Of a DNA stretch of 64,000 nucleotides, positions 1-10,172 are shown piece by piece. This DNA comes from Anaerococcus mediterraneensis (lineage in GTDB: Bacteria; Bacillota; Clostridia; Tissierellales; Peptoniphilaceae): contig NZ_LT635772.1 of the NCBI RefSeq assembly GCF_900128415.1, positions 1,240,001-1,304,000 of the forward strand, given 5' to 3'. Made by a program: the position numbers and the translations under genes. Position 1 is the first letter of the stretch; each line of letters starts with the position of its first letter. The notes below the pieces were generated by a model. That model worked only from the letters and a program-made list of their open reading frames with translations, ran no database searches and had not been told where the DNA came from.

Positions 1-83
1 AAATTTGTAAGGCAAGAAAGCCCTTATGTTCACAATGTCCTATCAAAGGGGTTTGCCTGTATTTTAGGAGAAAACATGATTAA
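1..83 (+). CDS. nth: Endonuclease III, C-terminal end only (partial)
   Basis: Only the last 26 codons lie in the window; the frame begins at base 3 and ends with TAA at 81-83. The tail shows Cys-x6-Cys-x2-Cys-x5-Cys (CKARKPLCSQCPIKGVC), which is the [4Fe-4S] cluster loop of endonuclease III, the base-excision glycosylase/AP lyase for oxidised pyrimidines. The spacing matches the family exactly. Its stop overlaps the following HAD gene by 8 bases, so the two are probably translationally coupled. MutY has a similar cluster but normally continues with a further domain after it, so Nth fits better. Confidence 0.8.
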   Translation, partial: ICKARKPLCSQCPIKGVCLYFRRKHD

Positions 84-918
84 ATTATTCGCCTTTGACT
101 TAGATGGTACTTTATTAGATAAAGATAGTAGACTATCAGGAGAAAATATAGAGGCCATTAAAAAATTAAATGATGCAGGTATAAAAACTGTTCTGACAAG
201 TGGTAGAGTTTTTGCATCTGTAGCTTATTTTCAATCAATTATAGGAGTAGAAAATCCAATTATATCCACAAATGGATCTCTTATAGGTTTAAACTCAGAA
301 GAGATATTTAAGTCATATACCTTAGATGATGATATATTATTAGAACTATACGAATTTTGCAATAAACATAAATTAAATTTTCACTTTTATGATAAGGATA
401 CCTACTATTCTAATAGGGTCATTCTTGATAGGATTTCACACTTAAAAAGAGATGATGACTATGGTATGAATTATCAAGTAGGTATGGTTATAAAAAATAA
501 CCCTGTTAAATACTTATTATCAGCAGGAAACCATGCAAATAAATTTCAAATATCAATAGACGATTGCCCTGATTATTCGAAAGAGCAAGCTAAAAAACTA
601 ATATATGATAATTTCTCAAAGGACCTGTACATAACAAGCTCTGGCGAGAGGATGTTAGAGCTTATGAGTAAAGGTGTATCAAAATGGCAGGCCATATGTG
701 ATGTTTGCGATCTTTTGGGTATAAACTATGATGAGATTGCTGCTATTGGTGATTCTTACAACGATATGCCTATGGTAAGTCAGGCTAAATTAGGATTTGC
801 TATGGGAAATGCTAATAAAGATCTAAAGGAAAATGCAGATTTGATTGTATCTGATAATAATAGTACAGGTATAGTAGAGGCTGTTAATTATGTTTTAGAG
901 GCTAATAAGAATGCTTAA
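76..918 (+). CDS. HAD-superfamily Cof-type phosphatase
   Basis: The 280-residue protein starts with the HAD motif I, DLDGTLL, at residues 8-14 (Asp8 nucleophile, Asp10 acid/base). The motif IV region GDSYNDMPM near residue 222 supplies the Mg2+-binding acids. The long cap between them is the C2 type of the Cof/YidA/YwpJ group. These are cytosolic Mg2+-dependent phosphatases acting on sugar phosphates, FMN or similar small substrates; the substrate cannot be read from sequence. An AGGAG site lies seven bases before the ATG. The gene overlaps nth upstream and trmL downstream by 8 bases each. Confidence 0.88.
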   Translation: MIKLFAFDLDGTLLDKDSRLSGENIEAIKKLNDAGIKTVLTSGRVFASVAYFQSIIGVENPIISTNGSLIGLNSEEIFKSYTLDDDILLELYEFCNKHKLNFHFYDKDTYYSNRVILDRISHLKRDDDYGMNYQVGMVIKNNPVKYLLSAGNHANKFQISIDDCPDYSKEQAKKLIYDNFSKDLYITSSGERMLELMSKGVSKWQAICDVCDLLGINYDEIAAIGDSYNDMPMVSQAKLGFAMGNANKDLKENADLIVSDNNSTGIVEAVNYVLEANKNA

Positions 919-1372
919 TATAGTTTTGATCATGCCTGAGTATCCAGGAAATGTAGGCAATATTTCAAGAACATGTGTTCAGACCAATTCTACACTTCAT
1001 TTAGTAAGACCTTTCAAATTTGATTTTTCTGATAAGGCCCTTAGAAAAGCGGGTATAGATTATTGGGAAGACGTAAAATTAGTCATACACGATAGCTTAG
1101 AAGAATTTTTAGATTTTATAAGAGATAAAAATTTTTATTTAGCAGAAACTGGCGGCAGCAAAAATCATACACAAGCAACCTATCAAAATGGAGACTATAT
1201 TATATTTGGTAGGGAAAAAGAAGGTATAGATGAACAAATTCTTAATTTATACAAGGACAGGATCATAACTATACCTATGACAAACAAAATTGATCGATCT
1301 CTAAATCTGGCAAATTCTGTATCGATTATTTTGTATGAAGCTTTGAGACAGCTAGATTTTAATTTTAATTAA
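911..1372 (+). CDS. trmL: tRNA (cytidine/uridine-34-2'-O)-methyltransferase
   Basis: A 153-residue SPOUT methyltransferase of the TrmL/YibK/CspR type, the usual length for a single trefoil-knot domain. It opens with MPEYPGNVGNISRTC, the conserved N-terminal motif. IFGREKEGI and the C-terminal IPMTNKIDRSLNLANSVSI stretch form the SAM-binding knot. The family methylates the ribose of nucleotide 34 of tRNA-Leu isoacceptors. The start overlaps the end of the HAD gene by 8 bases (ATG inside its last codons), and GAGG about ten bases upstream may serve as ribosome-binding site. Confidence 0.9.
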   Translation: MLNIVLIMPEYPGNVGNISRTCVQTNSTLHLVRPFKFDFSDKALRKAGIDYWEDVKLVIHDSLEEFLDFIRDKNFYLAETGGSKNHTQATYQNGDYIIFGREKEGIDEQILNLYKDRIITIPMTNKIDRSLNLANSVSIILYEALRQLDFNFN

Positions 1373-1381
1373 GGGGTGTAT

Positions 1382-2308
1382 ATGTACGATATTATAATAA
1401 TTGGAGCAGGTCCAGCTGGACTTACAGCAGGTCTTTACGCAGGTAGGAGCAAACTAAATACTCTTATCATAGAAAAAGAAATATCTGGTGGTCAGATATC
1501 TGGGACTTCCTATGTAGAAAATTATCCAGGTTCTATCGAAGACCCAACAGGTATGGCTCTTTCTGAAAGAATGGAAGAACAAGCTAAAGAATACGCAAAA
1601 ATTGTATATGAAGATGTTGTAGAAGTAGATCTTGAGGGAGAAGTCAAGAAGGTAAAGACTGATTCAAATGAATATGAAGCAAAAGTAATTATTATTTCAA
1701 CTGGTGCTAAGCATAGACATTTGGGTGTAAAAGGCGAAGAAGAGTTTGCAAATAGGGGAGTTTCTTATTGTGCAACTTGTGATGGACCATTTTATACTGG
1801 CTTAGATATTTATGTGATAGGTGGTGGTGATAGTGCACTAGAAGAGGCAAACTACTTAACCAAATTTGGTAAATCAGTTACAATAGTTCACAGGAGAGAT
1901 GAATTTAGGGCGAGTGGTGTTGTTGTTGAAAATGTAAAAAACAATGACAAAATAAAATTTGAACTAAACTCTGTTCTCAAAGAAATCAAAGGAAATAAAG
2001 AAGTAGAGGAACTTGTATTAGAAAATACACAAACTGGCGAAACTAAGATAGTAAAATCAGAAGACAGTTCGCCATTAGGAGTGTTTATATTTGTTGGAAA
2101 TGTGGCTCAGACTGAAATATTTGAAGGAAAATTAGATATGGATGGTGGGTATATACTAACAGATGAAGATATGAAAACAAATATAGAGGGTGTTTTTGCA
2201 GTTGGTGACACTAGAAAGAAAAGTGTAAGACAAGCGGTAACTGCAGCAGGTGATGGATGTATAGCGGCAGTCATGGCAAATAGGTATTTAGAGAGCAAAA
2301 CCTGGTAA
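1382..2308 (+). CDS. trxB: Thioredoxin reductase
   Basis: The 308-residue flavoenzyme has an N-terminal FAD dinucleotide-binding motif (GAGPAGLTAGLYA), the redox-active CATC at Cys130/Cys133, the NADPH-binding GGGDSALEEA and a C-terminal FAD motif near GVFAVGD. It uses NADPH to reduce thioredoxin in the cytosol. The length is normal for the low-molecular-weight bacterial enzyme. A GTG at 1376 is in frame, but the ATG at 1382 follows an AAGGGG site with ordinary spacing, so I chose it. No thioredoxin gene is adjacent. Confidence 0.93.
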   Translation: MYDIIIIGAGPAGLTAGLYAGRSKLNTLIIEKEISGGQISGTSYVENYPGSIEDPTGMALSERMEEQAKEYAKIVYEDVVEVDLEGEVKKVKTDSNEYEAKVIIISTGAKHRHLGVKGEEEFANRGVSYCATCDGPFYTGLDIYVIGGGDSALEEANYLTKFGKSVTIVHRRDEFRASGVVVENVKNNDKIKFELNSVLKEIKGNKEVEELVLENTQTGETKIVKSEDSSPLGVFIFVGNVAQTEIFEGKLDMDGGYILTDEDMKTNIEGVFAVGDTRKKSVRQAVTAAGDGCIAAVMANRYLESKTW

Positions 2309-2314
2309 ACCATA

Positions 2315-2343
2315 TTGACAAAATGCTAACAACTAAGTATATT
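2315..2343 (+). promoter_or_regulatory. Promoter of gap / glycolytic cluster
   Basis: TTGACA (2315-2320) and TATATT (2338-2343) are separated by 17 bases, close to the sigma-A consensus, 31 bases before the gap start codon. The untranslated leader is therefore short. No CggR gene or obvious operator is visible next to it. Confidence 0.8.
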
Positions 2344-2374
2344 CTATGTGTAGAAAGAATTTAAGGAGGCAATA

Positions 2375-3382
2375 ATGACAACAAGAGTAGCAATTAACGG
2401 ATTCGGTAGAATAGGACGTTTGACCCTAAGAAGAATCGCAGAAGTAGAAGATAACATTGAGGTAGTAGCAATTAATGACCTTATTGACAAAGAGGGTCTA
2501 TTATATGCTTTTAAATATGATACAGCCCAAGGTAGATTCAATGGAGATGCTGAATTAACAGAAGATGGATTTAGAATAAACGGCAAAGAAATCAAAGTTT
2601 TTGCTGAAAGAAACCCAGAAGATCTTCCATGGAAAGATTTAAACGTAGACATCGTTCTTGAATGTACAGGATTCTTTACTGAAAAAGAAAAAGCTGAAGC
2701 TCACATCAAAGCTGGAGCTAAGAAAGTTCTTATTTCAGCACCAGGTAAGGGTGATCTTAAAACAATCGTATTTGGTGTAAACCATGAAATCCTTGACGGA
2801 TCAGAAACAGTTGTTTCAGGCGCAAGCTGTACAACGAACTGTCTAGCACCAATGGTAAACGTACTATTAAAAGAATTTGGCTTTGTATCAGGACAAATGT
2901 CAACAATTCACGCATATACAGCAACTCAAGCTATCCAAGATACACCAGCTAGTAAAAAAGACCTTAGAGGAGGAAGAGCAGCAGCTCAAAATACAATTCC
3001 AGCATCAACAGGTGCAGCTAAGGCTGTAGGAAAAGTAATACCTGAAGTTGATGGTATCCTTGACGGATCAGCTCTAAGAGTTCCAACAATCACAGGATCT
3101 GTTACTGAACTTTACTCAATCCTTGAAAAGAAAGTTACTGTTGAAGAAGTTAATGCAGCTATGAAAAAATATTCTAATGATGCATTTGCTTACGAAACAG
3201 ATGATATAGTGTCAAGTGATATAATTGGTTATCCAGCTGGTTCTGTATTTGATTCAAAACTTACAAAAATAGTTGAAGGAGCAAACGGAACACAAGTTGT
3301 TAAGACTGTTGCTTGGTATGACAACGAAATGGGATACGTTTCTAACTTAGTTAGAACACTTGATTATCTAGCAAATCTTTAA
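2375..3382 (+). CDS. gap: Glyceraldehyde-3-phosphate dehydrogenase
   Basis: A 335-residue class I enzyme that oxidises and phosphorylates glyceraldehyde-3-phosphate to 1,3-bisphosphoglycerate with NAD. It has the N-terminal Rossmann motif [13 protein letters not shown], the catalytic SCTTNC with Cys152, and His179. The sequence uses more C-ending codons than its neighbours, as expected for a highly expressed gene. An AAGGAGG site precedes the ATG. It has its own promoter and a strong terminator, so it may be expressed above pgk-tpiA-eno. Confidence 0.97.
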   Translation: MTTRVAINGFGRIGRLTLRRIAEVEDNIEVVAINDLIDKEGLLYAFKYDTAQGRFNGDAELTEDGFRINGKEIKVFAERNPEDLPWKDLNVDIVLECTGFFTEKEKAEAHIKAGAKKVLISAPGKGDLKTIVFGVNHEILDGSETVVSGASCTTNCLAPMVNVLLKEFGFVSGQMSTIHAYTATQAIQDTPASKKDLRGGRAAAQNTIPASTGAAKAVGKVIPEVDGILDGSALRVPTITGSVTELYSILEKKVTVEEVNAAMKKYSNDAFAYETDDIVSSDIIGYPAGSVFDSKLTKIVEGANGTQVVKTVAWYDNEMGYVSNLVRTLDYLANL

Positions 3383-3394
3383 GAGAAATAAATA

Positions 3395-3418
3395 GGCGAG
3401 ATCTTTCTCGCCTTTTTT
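3395..3418 (+). terminator. Terminator after gap
   Basis: GGCGAGA and TCTCGCC form a 7-bp stem around a 4-base loop, followed by six T. Only 11 bases separate it from the pgk start, so any read-through feeds pgk, which suggests attenuation of the downstream genes. Confidence 0.88.
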
Positions 3419-3429
3419 AGAGGTATATA

Positions 3430-4626
3430 ATGAATAAAAAAACACTAAGAGATTTAGACGTAAAGGGTAAAAAAGTCCTTGTAAGAGTAGATTTTAACGT
3501 ACCATTATCAAAAGAAAATAGAGAAGATATAGCTGATGATACTAGAATAAGAGCAGCACTTCCTACTATAGATTACTTGGTAGAAAATGGCGCAAAAGTC
3601 ATTCTTATGAGCCACCTAGGAAGACCAAAAGGAGAAGCAAATCCTGAATTTTCATTAAAACCAGTAGCTAAGTGGTTAGAAAATCATTATGGAGATAAAT
3701 TCCATTTCTTGCCATGTCCAGAAGTAGTTTCTGAGAAAATTGAGGGTCAAGTAAATAATTTAAAAGATGGAGAAATATCCTTACTTGAAAATACAAGATA
3801 TGTAGCAGGCGAAACAAAAAATGACCAAGAATTTGCTAAAAAACTTGCAGGACTTGCAGACCTATATGTAAATGATGCCTTTGGTACAAGCCACAGAGCT
3901 CACTCATCAAACGTTGGTGTAGCAAGTATTTTGCCATCAGCAGTTGGATTTTTGATAGAAAAAGAAATAGATGTTATGGGCAAGGCCTTAGAGTCACCAG
4001 AACATCCATTTGTATCTATACTTGGTGGTGCAAAAGTATCTGATAAAATAGGCGTAATAGAAAATCTAATTACAAAAGTAGACACAATTTTAATCGGCGG
4101 TGGAATGGCTTATACCTTCCTAAAAGCTCAAGGAAAAGAAATAGGAAAATCACTACTAGAAGAAGACAAGATGGACCTATCTCTAGAGCTTATTAAAAAA
4201 GCAGAGGCTAATGGTGTTGAGATCTTATTGCCTGTTGATGTTGTTATAGCAGATGAAATAAAAGCAGGAATTGATACTGAAATAGTAGATATTGACTCTA
4301 TACCAGTAGATAAAGAGGCATTGGATATCGGACCAAAAACTGCAGAACTTTTTGCAAAGAAAATAAAAGAAGCAAAGACAGTTGTGTGGAATGGACCAAT
4401 GGGAGTATTTGAAATAAAAGAATTCTCAAATGGTACTAACCAAGTTGCAAAAGCTCTTGCAGAATCTGATGCAGTAACTATAGTTGGTGGTGGAGATAGT
4501 GCCCTAGCTATAGAAATGGCAGGACTAAAAGACAAGATTACTCATGTTTCTACAGGTGGTGGAGCTAGTCTAGAGTTTTTAGAAGGTAAAGACCTACCTG
4601 GTATTACATCTATAGAAAATAAGTAA
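3430..4626 (+). CDS. pgk: Phosphoglycerate kinase
   Basis: A 398-residue monomeric kinase that transfers the acyl phosphate of 1,3-bisphosphoglycerate to ADP. Visible family motifs are [11 protein letters not shown] near residue 20, the substrate-binding [15 protein letters not shown], the hinge GGAKVSDKI and the nucleotide-binding WNGPMGVFE and [17 protein letters not shown] near the C terminus. Length is normal. It lies between gap (terminator between them) and tpiA (13 bases downstream), and an AGAGG site precedes the ATG. Confidence 0.97.
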   Translation: MNKKTLRDLDVKGKKVLVRVDFNVPLSKENREDIADDTRIRAALPTIDYLVENGAKVILMSHLGRPKGEANPEFSLKPVAKWLENHYGDKFHFLPCPEVVSEKIEGQVNNLKDGEISLLENTRYVAGETKNDQEFAKKLAGLADLYVNDAFGTSHRAHSSNVGVASILPSAVGFLIEKEIDVMGKALESPEHPFVSILGGAKVSDKIGVIENLITKVDTILIGGGMAYTFLKAQGKEIGKSLLEEDKMDLSLELIKKAEANGVEILLPVDVVIADEIKAGIDTEIVDIDSIPVDKEALDIGPKTAELFAKKIKEAKTVVWNGPMGVFEIKEFSNGTNQVAKALAESDAVTIVGGGDSALAIEMAGLKDKITHVSTGGGASLEFLEGKDLPGITSIENK

Positions 4627-4639
4627 ACAAGGAGAATAA

Positions 4640-5392
4640 ATGCGCAAACCAGTAATAGTTGGAAACTGGAAAATGAATATGACAGTTTCTGAAGCAAAAA
4701 ACCTACTTGAAGAAATAAAAAAACTAGACCTTGATGAAAATGTTGAGGCAGGAGTTTGTACTCCATCTATTGACCTACCAATAGCAAGAGAGATTCTTGA
4801 CGGAACTAATGTTGGTTTTGGTGGACAAAATATGTATTTTGAAGAAAGCGGTGCATTTACAGGAGAGGTTTCTCCAACAATGCTAACAGATATTGGAGCC
4901 AAATATGTTATTTTGGGCCACTCTGAAAGACGTGAGTATTTTAAAGAGTGTGACTGCTTGATTAATAAAAAAGTAAAAGCAGCCCTAGAACATAATTTGA
5001 TACCTATTCTTTGCTGTGGTGAAACTCTTGAAGAAAGAGAAGCAAATGAACATGAAGCAAAGGTAAAAAGCCAAATAGAAAAAGACCTTAAAGATGTTTC
5101 TAAAGAAGATATTGAAAAAGTAATTATTGCCTACGAACCAATTTGGGCTATTGGAACAGGTAAAACTGCTTCAAGTGATGATGCTGATGCTATGTGTGGC
5201 TTTATTAGAAGCTTGATAGAAGAAAAGTATGGCAAGGATGCAGCTGAAAAAATAAGGATCCAATATGGTGGATCTGTCAAGCCAAACAATGTTGTAGAGC
5301 TAATGGGCAAAGAGAATATTGACGGTGCCCTTGTCGGTGGAGCAAGCTTGAAAGCAGAAGATTTCGCTGCTTTAGTTAACTTTAATAAATAA
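4640..5392 (+). CDS. tpiA: Triosephosphate isomerase
   Basis: A 250-residue TIM barrel interconverting dihydroxyacetone phosphate and glyceraldehyde-3-phosphate. Catalytic residues are in place: Lys11 in VGNWKMN, His94 in GHSERR and Glu166 in YEPIWAIGTGKT (the start of the flexible loop). GGSVKPNN and the phosphate-binding VGGASL complete the active site. AAGGAG lies before the ATG. It is sandwiched closely between pgk and eno with no terminator, so these three probably form one transcript. Confidence 0.97.
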   Translation: MRKPVIVGNWKMNMTVSEAKNLLEEIKKLDLDENVEAGVCTPSIDLPIAREILDGTNVGFGGQNMYFEESGAFTGEVSPTMLTDIGAKYVILGHSERREYFKECDCLINKKVKAALEHNLIPILCCGETLEEREANEHEAKVKSQIEKDLKDVSKEDIEKVIIAYEPIWAIGTGKTASSDDADAMCGFIRSLIEEKYGKDAAEKIRIQYGGSVKPNNVVELMGKENIDGALVGGASLKAEDFAALVNFNK

Positions 5393-5405
5393 TAAGGAGA
5401 AATAA

Positions 5406-6698
<1,293 letters not shown>

Positions 6699-6703
6699 AA
6701 CTT

Positions 6704-6730
6704 AGCTTGCCCTAGTGGCAAGCTTTTTTT
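6704..6730 (+). terminator. Terminator after eno
   Basis: AGCTTGCC and GGCAAGCT form a perfect 8-bp stem with a 5-base loop, followed by a T run. It closes the glycolytic cluster. Confidence 0.92.
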
Positions 6731-6760
6731 ATCGGGATAAAAATATCTCTTATAATTATA

Positions 6761-6789
6761 TTGAAAAATACTAGTAAATGTGGTATTAT
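6761..6789 (+). promoter_or_regulatory. Promoter of secG-rnr-smpB
   Basis: TTGAAA (6761-6766) and TATTAT (6784-6789) with 17-base spacing sit 26 bases before the secG ATG. This fits a sigma-A promoter restarting transcription after the eno terminator. Confidence 0.65.
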
Positions 6790-6815
6790 AAAACAGTATG
6801 AACGGAGGTGTCTAT

Positions 6816-7043
6816 ATGTCTAATTTTCTAGCAATAATTATGATGATCGCATCACTTATAATAATAGTTGCGGTAACCTTACAAGATCCAAAAACAGACG
6901 GTCTTGGAGCATTGTCTGGTACTAAAACAAATGTTTTTGGTAAAAGTGCCCACAAATCAAAAAACGAAATGCTTGATAAATTTGTTATCAGTGGTGGAGT
7001 GCTTTTATTTTTAGGAAGTATAATATTTATAGCATTAAACTAA
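6816..7043 (+). CDS. secG: Protein-export membrane protein SecG
   Basis: A 75-residue membrane protein with two hydrophobic segments (residues 3-23 and 54-73) around a cytoplasmic loop. The loop carries the family pattern LQDPKTDGLGALSGTKTNVFGKSA. SecG is the small stimulatory subunit of the SecYEG translocon. An in-frame ATG at 6798 exists, but the strong CGGAGG site lies between the two and points to 6816. The order secG-rnr-smpB is conserved in Firmicutes, which supports the call. Confidence 0.92.
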   Translation: MSNFLAIIMMIASLIIIVAVTLQDPKTDGLGALSGTKTNVFGKSAHKSKNEMLDKFVISGGVLLFLGSIIFIALN

Positions 7044-7044
7044 G

Positions 7045-7080
7045 GGGGTCAAAAAGCTATTAGCTTTGACTCCTTTTTTT
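7045..7080 (+). terminator. Hairpin terminator between secG and rnr
   Basis: GGGGTCAAA and TTTGACTCC form a 9-bp stem (one G-T wobble) followed by eight T. It begins right after the secG stop and ends 21 bases before rnr, so it probably lowers rnr-smpB expression relative to secG. Confidence 0.78.
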
Positions 7081-7100
7081 ATTAGACCCAAGGAGAATAT

Positions 7101-9221
7101 ATGAACATAAAAGAACTGATATATAATTTAGTCTATGATGAGTCATACCAGCCAATGACTATCAAAGAACTGGAATTATATTTAAAAGCTGACAAATATA
7201 CAAAAGCAGCTATTAAAGACATTATAAAGGAACTAGAAAAAGAAGATAAGATTCGAATCTCTAATAAAAAAAGAATACTCCCTCTAAGTGACGATGATAT
7301 TAACCTCACTGGAAAAATCTCTATGGCATCTGGTGGTTATGGATTTTTTATATCAAATAATGAAGATTATGATGATGTATATATTAGCCGAGATAAGATG
7401 AATAGTGCAAAAAATAATGACAAAGTTAAAATTAGTATAATTAGAGAAAAAACTAAAACAAAAAATGCAGAAGGACAGGTAGAAAAAATCCTAGAAAGAG
7501 CTAACGAAGAGATAATAGGTACCTATCAAGCAAATAAGGGATTTGGATTTGTAATCAGTGATAGCAAGTATTATACTGATGATATTTATATAGACAAAAA
7601 ATATTCAAAAGGCGCCAAAGACGGTGATAAAGTAGCAGCAGAGATCTTGCTTTATCCTAAAAATGGCAATCCTGAAGGTAGGGTTGTAGACATTATTGGA
7701 AGCAAACATGATAAGAACATAGATGTATTATCTATTGTCAGACAAAATAAAATACCAAGTGATTTTTCTAAACAGACTAAAAAAGAGCTCCTATATATAG
7801 GAGATGAGGTTAGAGAAGATGAGCTTATAGGTAGGACTGATTTTACAGATTTATATACAGTTACCATAGATGGTAGGGATTCTAAGGATTTTGATGATGC
7901 AATATCCATAGAAAAAAATGAAGGCAACTATGACCTTTATGTTCATATTGCAGATGTGAGCCACTATGTGAAAAAATCAACGGATATAGATAATGATGCC
8001 TACGAAAAAGGTAATTCAACCTATTTGTATAATATAGTTTTGCCGATGTTGCCTGAAAAACTATCTAATGGTATTTGTTCCCTAAATCCTGATACTCTTA
8101 GACTAACTATCACATGCAAGATGACAATAGATCCTAATGGTAAAGTTATTGATAATAATTTTTATAAATCTTATATAGAGTCAAATAAAAGACTGGTCTA
8201 TGATGATGTAAATAATTATTTGTTAGGAGATAAAGAAGTTTATGATGATCAAATATTAGAAGAGAAATTAAAATTATTTGACGAGCTTTACAAGATTCTC
8301 CACAAGTCTAGACAAAAAAGAGGATCAATAGATTTCAATTTCCAAGAAAGTCAGATTGATGTTTCAGAAAATGGTGAGGTGTTAAATATCCAAGCTCTAG
8401 AAAGAGGGCCTGGTAACAAGATGATTGAGGAATTTATGCTAGTAGCTAATGAGACAGTAGCAAGTCTTTTTGCTTATATGGATTTCCCATTCTTATATAG
8501 GATCCACGAAAAACCTAGTGAAGAAAAGCTAGAAGTATTTAAGTCAGTTTTAAATACTATGGGATATAATATAAGAGGTTTAGAGCTACATCCAAAAGAT
8601 TTCCAAAATATTTTAAAGGAAGTTTCTGGCAAAAAGGAAGAGCATATTATAAATATGCTTATGCTTAGGACTATGAAAAAAGCTAAATATAGCAATTATC
8701 CAGACATTCACTTTGGACTTTCTACCAGGTTTTATACACACTTTACAGCACCAATTAGAAGATATCCTGACCTTATAGTCCACAGACTTTTGAAATCCTA
8801 TATAGAAAATAGACTTACAAAAATAAATCAGACAAGTTTAGAAAAATCTCTTGAAAAAGCTGCCTATCACTTATCTATCACAGAAAGACGAAGCGAAGAG
8901 ACAGAAAGAGAAGTAGAAAAACTTATGAAATGTAAGTATATGGTCAAATATATTGGTAAATCATTTACTGGTAGGATAAGCTCAATTACGGACTTTGGGT
9001 TCTTTATTGAGCTTGATAATACAGTTGAGGGTTTGTTTATGTACAAGTTTTCTGATGACAGATATGAGTTTTTAGAATCTACTCTCAAGGCATATAATAC
9101 TGACACAAAAACATATTATTCTATAGGTCAAGAAGTAAGGGTCAAACTTGTAAATGTAGATATTTTGAAAAGAGATATAGATTTTTATTTGGAGGAAGAT
9201 GATGAAGTTATTAGCCAATAA
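7101..9221 (+). CDS. rnr: Ribonuclease R
   Basis: A 706-residue processive 3'-5' exoribonuclease. In order it shows an N-terminal winged-helix region, two OB cold-shock domains (GYGFFISNNEDYDDVYIS near residue 80 and GFGFVIS near 150), the RNB catalytic domain with DGRDSKDFDDAISIE (four metal-binding Asp) and HIADVSHYV near residue 260-285, and a C-terminal S1 domain beginning at GRISSITDFGFFIELD. It degrades structured RNA and works with SmpB/tmRNA in ribosome rescue. smpB overlaps its 3' end. Confidence 0.95.
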   Translation: MNIKELIYNLVYDESYQPMTIKELELYLKADKYTKAAIKDIIKELEKEDKIRISNKKRILPLSDDDINLTGKISMASGGYGFFISNNEDYDDVYISRDKMNSAKNNDKVKISIIREKTKTKNAEGQVEKILERANEEIIGTYQANKGFGFVISDSKYYTDDIYIDKKYSKGAKDGDKVAAEILLYPKNGNPEGRVVDIIGSKHDKNIDVLSIVRQNKIPSDFSKQTKKELLYIGDEVREDELIGRTDFTDLYTVTIDGRDSKDFDDAISIEKNEGNYDLYVHIADVSHYVKKSTDIDNDAYEKGNSTYLYNIVLPMLPEKLSNGICSLNPDTLRLTITCKMTIDPNGKVIDNNFYKSYIESNKRLVYDDVNNYLLGDKEVYDDQILEEKLKLFDELYKILHKSRQKRGSIDFNFQESQIDVSENGEVLNIQALERGPGNKMIEEFMLVANETVASLFAYMDFPFLYRIHEKPSEEKLEVFKSVLNTMGYNIRGLELHPKDFQNILKEVSGKKEEHIINMLMLRTMKKAKYSNYPDIHFGLSTRFYTHFTAPIRRYPDLIVHRLLKSYIENRLTKINQTSLEKSLEKAAYHLSITERRSEETEREVEKLMKCKYMVKYIGKSFTGRISSITDFGFFIELDNTVEGLFMYKFSDDRYEFLESTLKAYNTDTKTYYSIGQEVRVKLVNVDILKRDIDFYLEEDDEVISQ

Positions 9222-9645
9222 TAAAAAAGCATATCATGATTATTTTATAGAAGAAAAATATGAAGCAGGCCTGTCCCTTGTTGGTAGCGAGGTAAAATCG
9301 ATCAAGCAGGGAAAAGTTTCTATTAAAGAAGCTTTTATCTCTGATAAGAACGGTGAGATGTTTGTATACGGTATGCACGTGACCCCATATAGCGAAGCAT
9401 ATGATCAAAAAATAGATCCGACTAGGACCAGAAAACTCCTTCTTCATAAAAAAGAAATAAATTCCCTTATAGGTAAAAAAACCATTGATGGTTACACCTT
9501 GGTTCCTCTTAGGGTTTATGATAAGGATGGTCTTATAAAGATAGAAATAGCCCTAGCCAAGGGTAAAAAGCAATATGATAAGAGGGAATCTATAAAGAGA
9601 AAAGATGATAAGAGACGTATAGAAAGAGCCTTGAAAAATTATTAG
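9202..9645 (+). CDS. smpB: SsrA-binding protein SmpB
   Basis: A 147-residue tmRNA-binding protein for trans-translation. It has the N-terminal NNKKAYHDYFI, the OB-fold LVGSEVKSIKQGKVSIKEAF and the basic C-terminal tail KKQYDKRESIKRKDDKRRI typical of the family. Two adjacent ATGs (9199 and 9202) are possible; GGAGG at 9191-9195 sits six bases from the second, which I prefer. The start lies inside rnr, a 20-base overlap that indicates coupling. No ssrA (tmRNA) gene is visible nearby. Confidence 0.95.
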   Translation: MKLLANNKKAYHDYFIEEKYEAGLSLVGSEVKSIKQGKVSIKEAFISDKNGEMFVYGMHVTPYSEAYDQKIDPTRTRKLLLHKKEINSLIGKKTIDGYTLVPLRVYDKDGLIKIEIALAKGKKQYDKRESIKRKDDKRRIERALKNY

Positions 9646-9650
9646 GATAG

Positions 9651-10091
9651 ATGATGATATTTAAAGAAATGACAATAAAAGATCTTGATATAGTAGCTAG
9701 TTTTTATATATCTTATTATAATGAAAATGAAGGTGGAAGCTGGACCTACGAAAAAGCTTATAAGAGAATAAGACAAGTATTTTTAATTGATGATTCCTAC
9801 TGCTTATTGCAATATGATAATAAGGCCCTAGTTGGTTTTTTGATGGGATATATCAAGGAATATGATGATCTTAGGTCTTATTTTTTAGAAGAAATCGTCA
9901 TTTCTAAAAATTACCAGGGCAAGGGTTATGGTTCTAGTTTCATGAAAGAATTAGAAGATAGATTGGTGGATAAGGATGTAAGCCTAATAGAGCTTATAAG
10001 TGTGAACGATGATAAACACCGCAAATTTTATAGAAATTTATCTTTCGGACAATCAACTAATCTAATCATGATGTCAAAATTTATTAAATGA
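9651..10091 (+). CDS. GNAT-family N-acetyltransferase
   Basis: A 146-residue single-domain acetyltransferase. The acetyl-CoA-binding motif is EEIVISKNYQGKGYGSSF near residues 81-100 (Q-x-K-G-Y-G), followed by the usual beta strand LIELISVNDDKHRKFYRNLSF. The acceptor cannot be inferred; this small group includes both amino-acid and protein acetylases. It follows smpB by five bases and ends in a terminator, so it is the last gene of the secG operon. Confidence 0.82.
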   Translation: MMIFKEMTIKDLDIVASFYISYYNENEGGSWTYEKAYKRIRQVFLIDDSYCLLQYDNKALVGFLMGYIKEYDDLRSYFLEEIVISKNYQGKGYGSSFMKELEDRLVDKDVSLIELISVNDDKHRKFYRNLSFGQSTNLIMMSKFIK

Positions 10092-10120
10092 AAATGGATC
10101 TTTAATGAGATCTATTTTTT
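10092..10120 (+). terminator. Terminator after the GNAT gene
   Basis: AAATGGATCT pairs with AGATCTATTT (one G-T wobble) around a 6-base loop; the 3' arm runs into a T tract. It starts immediately after the stop codon. Confidence 0.8.
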
Positions 10121-10172
10121 GTTTTCATTTTAATTATAGTATATAAAAGTATAATTAGACTGAGGAGAATAT